From positions 1 through 10,814 of the forward strand of contig JAURIP010000031.1 in the NCBI GenBank assembly GCA_030832695.1: a stretch of 10,814 nt of DNA. The letters are read 5' to 3'. Numbering within the stretch: the stretch's first letter is position 1; each line of letters starts with the position of its first letter. Below, piece after piece: positions 1 to 7,796 of the stretch. The DNA is from Sediminibacterium sp. (lineage in GTDB: Bacteria; Bacteroidota; Bacteroidia; Chitinophagales; Chitinophagaceae). The position numbers and the translations under genes are program-made. Under the pieces are notes generated by a model. It was not told where the DNA came from. It saw nothing but the letters and a program-made list of their open reading frames with translations, and made no database searches.

Positions 1-26
1 CAGGGTATTTGAGGAAATGACATATT

Positions 27-413
27 ATGGTCTCTAAAATTTCAGAAGGAATAGAGGTAAGTATCGAAACTTTTTACCAAAAAGATTATAGTAATCCTTT
101 GCAAAATGAGTACATGTTTGCCTATCGTATCACTATTGAAAACCACAATTCATTTCCTGTAAAATTATTAAAGCGCTATTGGGAAGTTTATGATAGCAAT
201 AGTGAGTTTCGTGTCGTTGAAGGAGAAGGTGTTGTTGGAGTGCAACCATTAATCATGCCAGGTCAAAATTATCAATATGTTAGTGGCTGTCATTTAAAAA
301 GCGAATTAGGAAAAATGCAAGGGCATTATACGATGGAAAACATCGATTCAAAGGACCTTATTCATGTAAATATCCCTTCATTTAAGATGGCGGCCCCTGT
401 CAAACTAAACTAG
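27..413 (+). CDS. apaG: ApaG family protein (DUF525)
   Basis: This is a complete 128-residue protein, close to the usual ApaG length of about 125. It shows the core family pattern: an early beta-rich stretch ending in ITIENHNSFPVKLL (residues 35-48), the signature GEGVVGVQP (66-74), then YQYVSG (82-87) and GKMQGHYTM (95-103). ApaG is a small cytoplasmic Ig/FN3-like beta sandwich. It was linked genetically to Co2+ resistance and Mg2+ efflux in enterobacteria, but its biochemical role is unsettled, so the common label 'Co2+/Mg2+ efflux protein' should not be taken literally. The ATG at 27 is preceded by GAGGAAA at 11-17, about nine bases upstream; this is a weak Shine-Dalgarno match. The gene converges with the minus-strand gldB-like gene, with 18 bp between the two stop codons. 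Family assignment is firm; function is not. Confidence 0.95.
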   Translation: MVSKISEGIEVSIETFYQKDYSNPLQNEYMFAYRITIENHNSFPVKLLKRYWEVYDSNSEFRVVEGEGVVGVQPLIMPGQNYQYVSGCHLKSELGKMQGHYTMENIDSKDLIHVNIPSFKMAAPVKLN

Positions 414-431
414 TAAGTTAACTATTACTAC

Positions 432-1442
432 TTAAGGTTTGTATTTACTTTCAGCAAATATTTTTTCTGCAGGCATTTGTAACAACGCTTTTAAATTGGC
501 CTGATCTTGTTCAGATTGTTGCGCCATCCATGATTTTACTATTTGATAGCCTAAATATAGTCCTACATTTCCAGGGATTTCATTGCCAAAATAAATACTA
601 AAAGGTCCTTCACCTAATAACTGCTTTGCTACTTTAGGATCCTTGGAATAAACCAAATTCATTTTTAATAAAAAGCTCCAAATATCTTGTTCTGCATTGG
701 CCGTAGCGGCATATTGCGCAGCACTATAACCAAATAAATCAGCATCATTAGTTTTAGGTAATACATTTTTTAAGATGTATTGTCTTTTTCCCAAATCAAT
801 CATTTCAATAATTAAGCTACGCGTTAAATTACTATTCGGTGCCATATCCTGGAGTAAATTTCTTGCTGCTGTAATGGGAATAAAGCGCGGTGTAAAATTG
901 CGACTAATATAAGGCGGAAAATATTTTTGAAACTGCTCCGATTGATACCAGGAAGAAGTGTCACCCAAAAACATTTGCAATCCAATTGCCATATAATCCG
1001 AACCAATTGAATTTCCAAAGCCTTCTAAAGGACCAATAAAATAAATAATTTTTTTTGGCAATGGGTAATCCGGAAAATAATAGTGTAGGTTTTTAAAAAG
1101 TGATTGTAATTGCGGGTGCGCTGAAACAGGTGCATTTATTTTTTGAACTGCTGTATAAATGGGTCGATATGCAGTTAAAAAACTAAGCAAGGCTGTTTCA
1201 CTGTCGCCGGAATCAATCGCCAACATTTGTTTCAACAATACTTCACTTATAAATGGATGCCGGGTAGGACTATCCAATAGACTGTCTTTAATATGGCTGG
1301 TGTCCAAGTTAAATAATACCTGATCCAGCCTTTCCATTGGTAAAATTATATCCTGGGCATTTCCCGCAGGGTTATTTTGCATTCGCCCACAGGAGCTGGT
1401 AACAATAATTAGTATAAATAAGATAAAATATAGGAATCGCAT
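432..1442 (-). CDS. gldB: GldB-like gliding motility lipoprotein
   Basis: From the ATG at 1442 the protein has 336 residues. It opens with a lipoprotein signal: MR, a hydrophobic run (residues 3-14), then TSSC, which gives Cys18 as the acylated residue. I recognise the GldB family by YYFPDYPLP (121-129), AIGLQMFLG (152-160), a GPF...GNVGLYLGYQIVKSWM block (279-306) and the terminal SKYKP. GldB is an envelope lipoprotein needed for gliding in Flavobacterium johnsoniae. Homologues occur widely in Bacteroidota, including non-gliders, so motility cannot be inferred from this gene alone; no other gld or type IX secretion gene lies in the window. The frame stays open to an ATG at 1511, but that start would place 23 charged and mixed residues before the signal and overlap nadE, so I prefer 1442. 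I see no metal-protease motif. Confidence 0.85.
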   Translation of the reverse strand: MRFLYFILFILIIVTSSCGRMQNNPAGNAQDIILPMERLDQVLFNLDTSHIKDSLLDSPTRHPFISEVLLKQMLAIDSGDSETALLSFLTAYRPIYTAVQKINAPVSAHPQLQSLFKNLHYYFPDYPLPKKIIYFIGPLEGFGNSIGSDYMAIGLQMFLGDTSSWYQSEQFQKYFPPYISRNFTPRFIPITAARNLLQDMAPNSNLTRSLIIEMIDLGKRQYILKNVLPKTNDADLFGYSAAQYAATANAEQDIWSFLLKMNLVYSKDPKVAKQLLGEGPFSIYFGNEIPGNVGLYLGYQIVKSWMAQQSEQDQANLKALLQMPAEKIFAESKYKP

Positions 1443-1445
1443 CCT

Positions 1446-1453
1446 CGAAAGTA
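1446..1453 (-). promoter_or_regulatory. Possible -7 element for gldB
   Basis: Reading the minus strand, TACTTTCG matches the Bacteroidota -7 consensus TAnnTTTG with one mismatch. It ends three bases before the preferred gldB ATG at 1442. If it is used, transcription would begin at or near the start codon, giving a leaderless mRNA. No TTTG-type -33 box sits at the expected spacing, so this is only half a promoter by consensus and could be chance. Confidence 0.25.
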
Positions 1454-1485
1454 CAAAAAAAGCGAGTTTATTTCTGTTAAAAACC

Positions 1486-1493
1486 GACCTTTG
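1486..1493 (+). promoter_or_regulatory. Possible -7 element for nadE
   Basis: GACCTTTG matches five of the six fixed positions of the Bacteroidota TAnnTTTG element. It ends four bases before the nadE ATG at 1498. Use of this element would give a leaderless or nearly leaderless nadE transcript. I see no good -33 box about 20 bases upstream and no Shine-Dalgarno sequence before the ATG. The call is weak. Confidence 0.2.
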
Positions 1494-1497
1494 CCTC

Positions 1498-3180
1498 ATG
1501 AAGATTTGCATTGCACAACAGAACTATCATATTGGCAATTTTGAACAAAACACCGAAAAGATATTAAGCGCTATTGAAACCGCAAAAAATCAAGGTGCTG
1601 ATTTGATATTGTTTAGTGAGATGAGTGTTTGCGGATACCCTGCAAGGGATTTTGTTGAATTTGAAGATTTTATTAATCAATGCTACAATTGCATTGATTT
1701 AATCAAACAAGCGGCCGATACCATCGGGGTTTTAATTGGAAGTCCTGCACGCAACCCCAATAAAAAAGGAAAGGATTTATACAATGCTGCCTTTTTCTTG
1801 TATGAACAAAAAGTGGTGGCTGAAATTCACAAAACATTGTTACCTACCTACGACGTTTTTGATGAAAATAGATATTTCGAACCTGCAGACGAATGGAAGG
1901 TGATTGAATTTAAAGGACAAAAATTAGCGATTACTATTTGTGAGGATATTTGGAATTTGGGCGATAATCCATTGTACCGAATTTGTCCTATGGATAAAAT
2001 GATGGACCAGTCTCCTAATATTTTACTCAATCTTAGCGCCTCACCATTTGATTACACGCATGATGAAGATCGCAAAGCGACGATTAAATCAAATGTATTA
2101 AAATATAAAATTCCTTTATTTTATTGTAATGCAATAGGAAGCCAAACAGAAATTGTTTTTGATGGTAGTTCATTGGTGTTTGATAAAGATGCAAATTTAT
2201 GTGGCGCCCTCCCCATGTTTGAATCAGCATTAGCCACTTTTGAATGCAATGCAGATGGCACCATCAACGCACCTATCTTGGAGCCCGCCAATCGTCTACC
2301 AAACAAAGAATTAAATCCAATCACATTAAATCCCACATTAAATATTGAACAAGTGTATCAAGCTTTAGTGTTAGGCGTAAAGGATTATTTTAATAAAATG
2401 GGATTCACCAAAGCGATTATTGGATCCTCTGGAGGTATTGATTCGGCTGTTACCCTAGCGATTGCTTGTGAAGCCTTGGGCAAAGAAAATGTGCACGCGG
2501 TTTTAATGCCATCGCCTTACTCAACGGATCATTCCGTAAATGATGCAGTTGCGTTGAGTCAAAATTTGGATAATAAATATGATATTATTCCCATCAAGGA
2601 AGTGTATGAGGAATTCCTTACCACCTTAAAACCATTATTTAAGGACCTGCCCTTTTCATTGGCGGAAGAAAATATACAAAGTAGGTCAAGGGGTAATATA
2701 TTAATGGCCATTGCTAATAAGTTTGGCTACATTTTATTAAACACTTCTAATAAAAGTGAACTAGCCACCGGTTATGGTACCTTGTATGGTGATATGGCGG
2801 GTGGCTTAGGGGTATTAGGTGATTGCTATAAATTGCAAGTGTATGAACTTGCCAAATACATTAACCGTCATCAAGAAATCATACCAACGAATATTATTAC
2901 CAAAGCGCCTAGTGCAGAACTAAGGCCGAATCAAAAGGACAGCGATAGCTTACCTGATTATGCGGTTTTGGATCAAATACTTTACCAATATATTGAAAGA
3001 CGCGCCAACCCCAATGATATAAAAGCATTAGGTTTTGAAAATGCACTGGTGGATAGAACACTAAAGATGGTCAACAATAATGAGTACAAAAGAAATCAGT
3101 TTTGTCCTATTATTCGGATTTCACCCAAGGCCTTTGGTGTAGGTCGTCGCATGCCGATTGTTGGTAAATACCTGAGTTAA
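1498..3180 (+). CDS. nadE: Glutamine-dependent NAD+ synthetase
   Basis: This 560-residue cytoplasmic enzyme carries out the last step of NAD+ synthesis: it amidates nicotinic acid adenine dinucleotide using ATP and ammonia drawn from glutamine. Residues 1 to about 270 form a nitrilase-type (CN-hydrolase) glutaminase domain with the expected triad, Glu41 (FSEMSVCGYP), Lys112 (HKTLLPTYDVFDE) and Cys148 (TICEDIW). Residues from about 285 form the ATP-pyrophosphatase synthetase domain, with the P-loop SGGIDS at 311-316 and the conserved NTSNKSELATGYGTLYGD (415-432). The length fits the two-domain glutamine-using form rather than the short ammonia-only form. Both active sites look intact. The ATG at 1498 gives the normal nitrilase N-terminus (MKICIAQQNYHIG). 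It is divergent from the gldB-like gene and 64 bp upstream of the namZ-like gene, with which it may share a transcript. Confidence 0.97.
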   Translation: MKICIAQQNYHIGNFEQNTEKILSAIETAKNQGADLILFSEMSVCGYPARDFVEFEDFINQCYNCIDLIKQAADTIGVLIGSPARNPNKKGKDLYNAAFFLYEQKVVAEIHKTLLPTYDVFDENRYFEPADEWKVIEFKGQKLAITICEDIWNLGDNPLYRICPMDKMMDQSPNILLNLSASPFDYTHDEDRKATIKSNVLKYKIPLFYCNAIGSQTEIVFDGSSLVFDKDANLCGALPMFESALATFECNADGTINAPILEPANRLPNKELNPITLNPTLNIEQVYQALVLGVKDYFNKMGFTKAIIGSSGGIDSAVTLAIACEALGKENVHAVLMPSPYSTDHSVNDAVALSQNLDNKYDIIPIKEVYEEFLTTLKPLFKDLPFSLAEENIQSRSRGNILMAIANKFGYILLNTSNKSELATGYGTLYGDMAGGLGVLGDCYKLQVYELAKYINRHQEIIPTNIITKAPSAELRPNQKDSDSLPDYAVLDQILYQYIERRANPNDIKALGFENALVDRTLKMVNNNEYKRNQFCPIIRISPKAFGVGRRMPIVGKYLS

Positions 3181-3244
3181 TCAAAAAACACATCACTGCT
3201 TTTGTTTTTATACTAAATTGTGTTTTCAAAGAATACTGTTTAAT

Positions 3245-4453
3245 ATGAAAAAAATAAGCTGTCTATTACTAAGTATAGTAATGCTTGCTACTTCATTTGT
3301 AGCAACTGCACAAAAAAGTAAAAACATTCTACCCGGTGCTTACCAAACGGAAAAATATTTCCCCTTATTAAAAGGTAAAAGAGTGAGTTTATTTACCAAT
3401 CAAACTGCCACTATCAATGGAAAACATTTGATTGATACCTTAAAAGCTGCGGGCATACAAATACAAAAAATATTTACACCCGAACATGGATTAAGAGGCA
3501 CTGCCGATGCTGGAGAAAAGGTATCTGATGAAATTGATCCAAAAACTGGTATTAAAATTGTTTCCTTATATGGTAAAAAAAGTGCACCCGATGCCAATGA
3601 TTTATCGGATGTAGATATTATGTTATTTGATGTACAAGATGTAGGTACTCGTTTTTATACTTATATCAATTCCTTACAATATTATATGGAAGCCGCGATG
3701 GCGAATAACAAACCTGTAATTATTTTAGATCGCCCCAACCCCAATGGCCATTTTGTGGATGGTCCTGTTTTGGAAGCGCCTTATTCAAGTGGTGTAGGTA
3801 AAAACGCTATCCCATCTGTGTATGGTTTAACCATGGGCGAATATGCACAATTATTAAAAGGAGAAAATTGGTTAAAAGTGGTGGAGGGAAAAAATAACTT
3901 ACCCCTTACAATTATTCAAAATAAAAATTATACACATACATCCATGTATACGGTGGATGTAGCACCTTCTCCTAACTTAGCAAGTATGAATGCCATTTAT
4001 TGGTATCCCACTACTTGTTTAATTGAAGGCACTGTGTTAAGCGAAGGCCGAGGCACACCAAATGCATTTGCAAATATTGGACATCCAAGTATTACAAGTC
4101 AAACCTATAGCTTTACGCCAGCACCACGTATAGGTGCAATGAGTTCAAAATTATATGGACAAAAATGTTATGGCTGGGATTTATCAAAAATAACACCACC
4201 AAAAAATAAAATTGATATAGCACTAATCATTGAAATTTATAAAAGCTTCCCACAAAAGGATTCCTTTTTTATTCGCCCTAAATCGGGCGAACCAACGGCT
4301 TACTTTTTTAACAAGCTTGCAGGCAACGCAACATTAATGCAGCAATTAATAGCAGGTACTTCAGAAGCGGAGATTCGTAAAAGTTGGGAGCCAAAATTAA
4401 CAGCATTCAAAATAATGCGTAAAAAATATTTATTGTATACTGATTTTGAATAA
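3245..4453 (+). CDS. namZ: Secreted exo-beta-N-acetylmuramidase, NamZ-like (GH171, DUF1343)
   Basis: From the ATG at 3245 this is a 402-residue exported protein. Residues 1-22 are a standard signal peptide (MKK, hydrophobic core, then VATA before Gln23), with no lipobox cysteine at the cleavage site. The mature part carries the DUF1343 hallmarks: LFTNQTA (49-55), the FTPEHGLRG block with Glu80, DVQDVGTRFYTY (129-140), DRPNPNG (162-168), YGLTMGEYA (193-201) and EGTVLSEGRGT (261-271). Characterised members from Bacillus subtilis and Tannerella forsythia release N-acetylmuramic acid from non-reducing ends of peptidoglycan fragments. The Glu of PEHG is a good catalytic candidate, though I infer this from conservation. 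A TTG at 3218 would add nine residues that spoil the signal peptide, so I reject it. No MurNAc uptake or MurQ/AmgK gene is nearby. Substrate specificity is inferred from the family. Confidence 0.88.
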   Translation: MKKISCLLLSIVMLATSFVATAQKSKNILPGAYQTEKYFPLLKGKRVSLFTNQTATINGKHLIDTLKAAGIQIQKIFTPEHGLRGTADAGEKVSDEIDPKTGIKIVSLYGKKSAPDANDLSDVDIMLFDVQDVGTRFYTYINSLQYYMEAAMANNKPVIILDRPNPNGHFVDGPVLEAPYSSGVGKNAIPSVYGLTMGEYAQLLKGENWLKVVEGKNNLPLTIIQNKNYTHTSMYTVDVAPSPNLASMNAIYWYPTTCLIEGTVLSEGRGTPNAFANIGHPSITSQTYSFTPAPRIGAMSSKLYGQKCYGWDLSKITPPKNKIDIALIIEIYKSFPQKDSFFIRPKSGEPTAYFFNKLAGNATLMQQLIAGTSEAEIRKSWEPKLTAFKIMRKKYLLYTDFE

Positions 4454-4531
4454 AGTGATTTTAAAATTGGCTTTCAACTCATAGCCTTGTGAAACGAGAC
4501 AATTTAAATATATGACTAATTTGCTGCCAAT

Positions 4532-4565
4532 AAAAAAGCGTCCCGATTTCTCGGGACGCTTTTTT
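4532..4565. terminator. Bidirectional intrinsic terminator
   Basis: A perfect 15-bp inverted repeat (4532-4546 pairing with 4551-4565) closes a TTTC loop. Six A bases open it and six T bases close it, so either strand reads as a GC-rich stem followed by a U-tract. It lies 78 bp after the stop of the namZ-like gene and 19 bp after the stop of the minus-strand propeller gene, so it probably ends transcription from both sides. The remaining bases, 4454-4531, show nothing I recognise. Confidence 0.93.
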
Positions 4566-4584
4566 CTATAATAGTTTTAAATTA

Positions 4585-7500
4585 CTAGTTACCTATCACC
4601 GGAATTCCTAATTTATGTACTGCTTCGTTTAAAGCTTTTACACCATCTTTTTTCAAATCATTATACAGCTTTAATTGCACATCCACTTTCGCTTTTAAAT
4701 CCACAAAGGTTTCTTGTACTTGTTTCGTTGGTGCCGTATAACCTGATGATGCTGATCCAAATACACCTGCAATTTTATCATCCAAACGAATAGGATAATT
4801 TAAAACATCCTGTCCGCTCTTCGCTTTGGTTTGATGTAAGGCTTCCTCAATGGTCTTTAGGCTAGCTAAAATCGTATTGGATTGCTTTTGGAAGCTCGTA
4901 TCCTTTGTTTTCTTTTGTACCATTTGAATTTGCGTTCTAATTTCTTTAATGCCTTTTAATGTTTTCATAATGGAACTAAAATTATCCGCTACAGATAATA
5001 AAAATTGTTCCTGTGCTTTTAAATCAGCATTACTTACTTTGTAATTTGGATCCGCTACAATTTCAAAAGGCAATTCAACTGAATCCTTATCAATAGTCAC
5101 TTTTGCAAAATAGTTGCCTGGTGCTGCTAATACTGGACTCGTTGCACCATTCCAAAGAATCAAACCTTCTTCCGGCTTTTCAATTTCCTTGTGGTACATA
5201 TTCCAAACGAAATTTTGGAATCCAGCTTCTGAGCTTGGTCCGCCCACATCATTTTGATTAAAAGTTCTGATGACCTTTTTTTGATCATCCAATATGCTTA
5301 TCATAACTCTTGTAGAATCAGAGGTGTTCGCGTTCCAATAATTAATCACAACGCCCTTAGGCGGGTTTGCACCCACATTATTCGGAGCACTCGTAATCAT
5401 ACCACGACCGCGTCTGCCGCCCATTTGTGGTGGTACGCGATATGTTTTTGCAATTGGAAACACTTTATTTATAGTTGCGTTTAAAGCGTCATAGTTTTCA
5501 ATGAATCTTAAATCATCTAAAATATAAATGCTACGACCTTGTGTTCCAACAATTAAATTATGATCACGTATTAATAAATCTGTTACAGGCGTTTTGGGTA
5601 AATTTAATTGGAAGGGCTCCCAATTTTTTCCATCATTTACAGATATATACAAACCATACTCTGTTCCAGCAAATAATACACCTGCCTTACGTGGACTAGC
5701 AACAATAGCTCTTGTGAAATGCATTGGATCAATACCATTTGTTATTTTTTCCCAGGTTTCACCATAATCACGTGTTACATATAAATATGGCGCAAAGTCA
5801 TCTAATTTATAGCGTGTTCCCGCAAAATAAGCAGTTCCTTTTCTGATAGGATCAATTTCCACACGATTCCACATCATCCATTGTGGAATGTCCTTCGGAG
5901 TAACATTTTTCCAATTTTTGCCACCATCCTTACTTACATTAATGATACCATCATCACTTCCTGTCCATAACAAATCCTTTTCCAATGGCGATTCAGCCGC
6001 TGTAAAAATGGTACAGTAATATTCCACACTGGTATTGTCCTGTGTGATAGGACCACCAGAACTTTTTTGACGACTCTTGTCATTAGTCGTTAAGTCAGGT
6101 GATAACATGGTCCAACTTGCACCTTCATTCTCGGTAGAAAATAAATGATTACCTGCCGTATATAATTTCTTTGGATTATGCGGAGAAAAGAAAATTGGAT
6201 GATTCCATTGGAAACGATATTTCATTGCTTCTGCCCCAGCACCCATTGGATTGTCGGGCCATACATTAATAACTCTGTTCTCGCCAGTTTTGTGATCATA
6301 TCTTGTGATTAAACCACCATAAGATCCACCATAAACAATATCACTATTCGTAGGATCAGCAACTATATAGCCACTCTCGCCACCCGCTGTAACATCAAAA
6401 TCATTCTCTCCAATATAAGCGCCATAAGTACTTGATAAAATTCTGAAAGCAGAATTATCTTGTTGTGCACCTAATACGCGATAAGGAAAATGGTTATCTG
6501 TACTTAAGCGATATACTTGTACGGTGGGTTGATTCATCACTGTACTCCAGTTTTTTGCACCATCTAAACTTACTTGCGCACCACCATCATCTGCAACAAT
6601 CATGCGCTTGCCGTTTTTAGGATCAATCCATAAATCATGATGATCACCATGCGGTGTTCTTCCAGCTACAAAAGTTCGTCCTCCATCGCTTGACATCATA
6701 AAGTTTACATTTGGGCAATACACTTTATTTTCATCTGCTGGATCCACAAATACCTTGGTGTAATACCAAGCTCTTTGACGTATATTATTATCACTATTAA
6801 TTAATGCCCAAGTTTTACCAGCATCCTCTGACATGTATAAGCCCCCTTTTGCATTTTCAATGATTGCATACAATTTATCAGGATTTGATTTTGCTACTGC
6901 AATACCTGTGATACCCCAAACCCCTTTTGGAAAACCTTTATTGGTTTTAATGGAGTTCCAAGTTTCACCTCCATCGGTACTTTTATATAAACCAGAACCT
7001 TCGCCGCCACTTTCTAAACTATAGGGTGTGCGAATTAATTGCCATGTACCTGCGTATAAAGTTTCAGGGTTAGTAGGATCTATGATCAAATCACTTGCAC
7101 CAGTTTGCGGATTAACATACAATACTTTTTTCCAGGTTTGGCCACCATCTATACTTTTAAATACACCTCTTGTTTCATTAGGTCCAAATAAATGACCCAT
7201 CACTGCCGCCCAGATAATATCTGGATTTTTTGGATGCACAATAAGACGTACAATATGTCTTGCTTCCTTTAATCCAATATTTTTCCATGTTCTACCTTCA
7301 TCCGTCGATTTCCACATGCCCTCTAATCCTTCACTCACATTACCTCTCATTGAATTCTCCCCTTCTCCCACATAAATCACTGATTCATTGGATGGCGCTA
7401 TCGCAATGGCACCAATAGTACCACCAAAATAACCGTCAGAAATATTTTTCCAGTTATTTCCTGCATCTATTGTTTTCCAAACACCACCACCAGTGGCGCC

Positions 7501-7725
7501 CATATAAAATGTATTGATATCAGCATAGGAACCAACACCCGCTGCTGCCCTTCCGCCCCTGAAGGGTCCTAATAAACGAAAGGATTGCTCCTTAATAATT
7601 GGATCCTTTGCCAAACTTACTTGAGGAGTAGGAGCAATTGCAATTGCTTTTTTCTTTTGTGCCATCACCGCAATACTGCTAAACAAACCTGTAATCAGTG
7701 TGGCAAATAAAAATATTTTTTTCAT
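4585..7725 (-). CDS. Secreted Asp-box beta-propeller protein (VPS10/BNR-like)
   Basis: This complete 1046-residue protein begins with a signal peptide (MKK, hydrophobic core, cleavage probably after AVMA at 22), so it is exported. Residues about 50-740 contain eleven Asp-box motifs of the S-x-D-x-G-x-T-W type, for example at 140-147, 191-198, 249-256, 299-306, 345-352, 598-605 and 651-658, as in sortilin/VPS10-like propellers. HGDHH (359-363), DDGG (379-382) and QDN (422-424) are shared with the neighbouring paralogue. A Gly/Arg-rich patch (767-777) precedes an Ig/FlgD-like beta segment ending PGNYFAKVTIDKDS (869-882), then a helical C-terminus. Databases often call such proteins glycosyl hydrolases, but Asp boxes are structural and I see no sialidase catalytic set. 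Its function and ligand are unknown. I see no obvious type IX secretion sorting domain at the C-terminus, so periplasmic or surface location is undecided. Confidence 0.85.
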   Translation of the reverse strand: MKKIFLFATLITGLFSSIAVMAQKKKAIAIAPTPQVSLAKDPIIKEQSFRLLGPFRGGRAAAGVGSYADINTFYMGATGGGVWKTIDAGNNWKNISDGYFGGTIGAIAIAPSNESVIYVGEGENSMRGNVSEGLEGMWKSTDEGRTWKNIGLKEARHIVRLIVHPKNPDIIWAAVMGHLFGPNETRGVFKSIDGGQTWKKVLYVNPQTGASDLIIDPTNPETLYAGTWQLIRTPYSLESGGEGSGLYKSTDGGETWNSIKTNKGFPKGVWGITGIAVAKSNPDKLYAIIENAKGGLYMSEDAGKTWALINSDNNIRQRAWYYTKVFVDPADENKVYCPNVNFMMSSDGGRTFVAGRTPHGDHHDLWIDPKNGKRMIVADDGGAQVSLDGAKNWSTVMNQPTVQVYRLSTDNHFPYRVLGAQQDNSAFRILSSTYGAYIGENDFDVTAGGESGYIVADPTNSDIVYGGSYGGLITRYDHKTGENRVINVWPDNPMGAGAEAMKYRFQWNHPIFFSPHNPKKLYTAGNHLFSTENEGASWTMLSPDLTTNDKSRQKSSGGPITQDNTSVEYYCTIFTAAESPLEKDLLWTGSDDGIINVSKDGGKNWKNVTPKDIPQWMMWNRVEIDPIRKGTAYFAGTRYKLDDFAPYLYVTRDYGETWEKITNGIDPMHFTRAIVASPRKAGVLFAGTEYGLYISVNDGKNWEPFQLNLPKTPVTDLLIRDHNLIVGTQGRSIYILDDLRFIENYDALNATINKVFPIAKTYRVPPQMGGRRGRGMITSAPNNVGANPPKGVVINYWNANTSDSTRVMISILDDQKKVIRTFNQNDVGGPSSEAGFQNFVWNMYHKEIEKPEEGLILWNGATSPVLAAPGNYFAKVTIDKDSVELPFEIVADPNYKVSNADLKAQEQFLLSVADNFSSIMKTLKGIKEIRTQIQMVQKKTKDTSFQKQSNTILASLKTIEEALHQTKAKSGQDVLNYPIRLDDKIAGVFGSASSGYTAPTKQVQETFVDLKAKVDVQLKLYNDLKKDGVKALNEAVHKLGIPVIGN

Positions 7726-7759
7726 GTGTATTAATTATAAAAATAAATAGGAATTAAAA
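7726..7759 (-). other. Short AT-rich leader of the complete propeller gene
   Basis: These 34 bases separate the terminator from the ATG at 7725 and are almost entirely A and T. They hold no clear TAnnTTTG element, no TTTG box and no Shine-Dalgarno sequence. If the gene has its own promoter, it must be here, overlapping the terminator, or within the 3' end of the upstream gene. I cannot identify it. Confidence 0.4.
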
Positions 7760-7790
7760 AACGACCCCTCCTGTTTGGGAAGGGGTCGTT
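7760..7790 (-). terminator. Intrinsic terminator after the upstream propeller gene
   Basis: On the minus strand, AACGACCCCT and AGGGGTCGTT form a perfect 10-bp stem around an 11-base loop, followed by TTTTTAATTC. It starts six bases after the stop codon of the partial propeller gene (7797), the expected place and orientation for its terminator. It sits between the two tandem paralogues, so the downstream gene probably has its own promoter or relies on leaky read-through. Confidence 0.88.
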
Positions 7791-7796
7791 AATAAA

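Noticed and set aside
411..430. TAGTAA / TTACTA inverted repeat between the apaG and gldB stop codons
   Set aside because: The stem is only 6 bp and AT-rich with no U-tract, too weak to call as a terminator.
1443..1511. Longer gldB start codons at 1511 or 1499
   Set aside because: They would put up to 23 non-signal residues before a good lipoprotein signal peptide and overlap nadE; the ATG at 1442 explains the signal best.
3218..3244. TTG start nine codons upstream of the namZ-like ATG
   Set aside because: It adds MCFQRILFN ahead of a normal MKK-type signal peptide and uses a rarer start codon.
4272..4291. 7-bp perfect inverted repeat (TTCGCCC / GGGCGAA) preceded by a T-run
   Set aside because: It lies inside the conserved namZ-like coding frame, has no T-tract after it on the coding strand, and such short repeats arise by chance.
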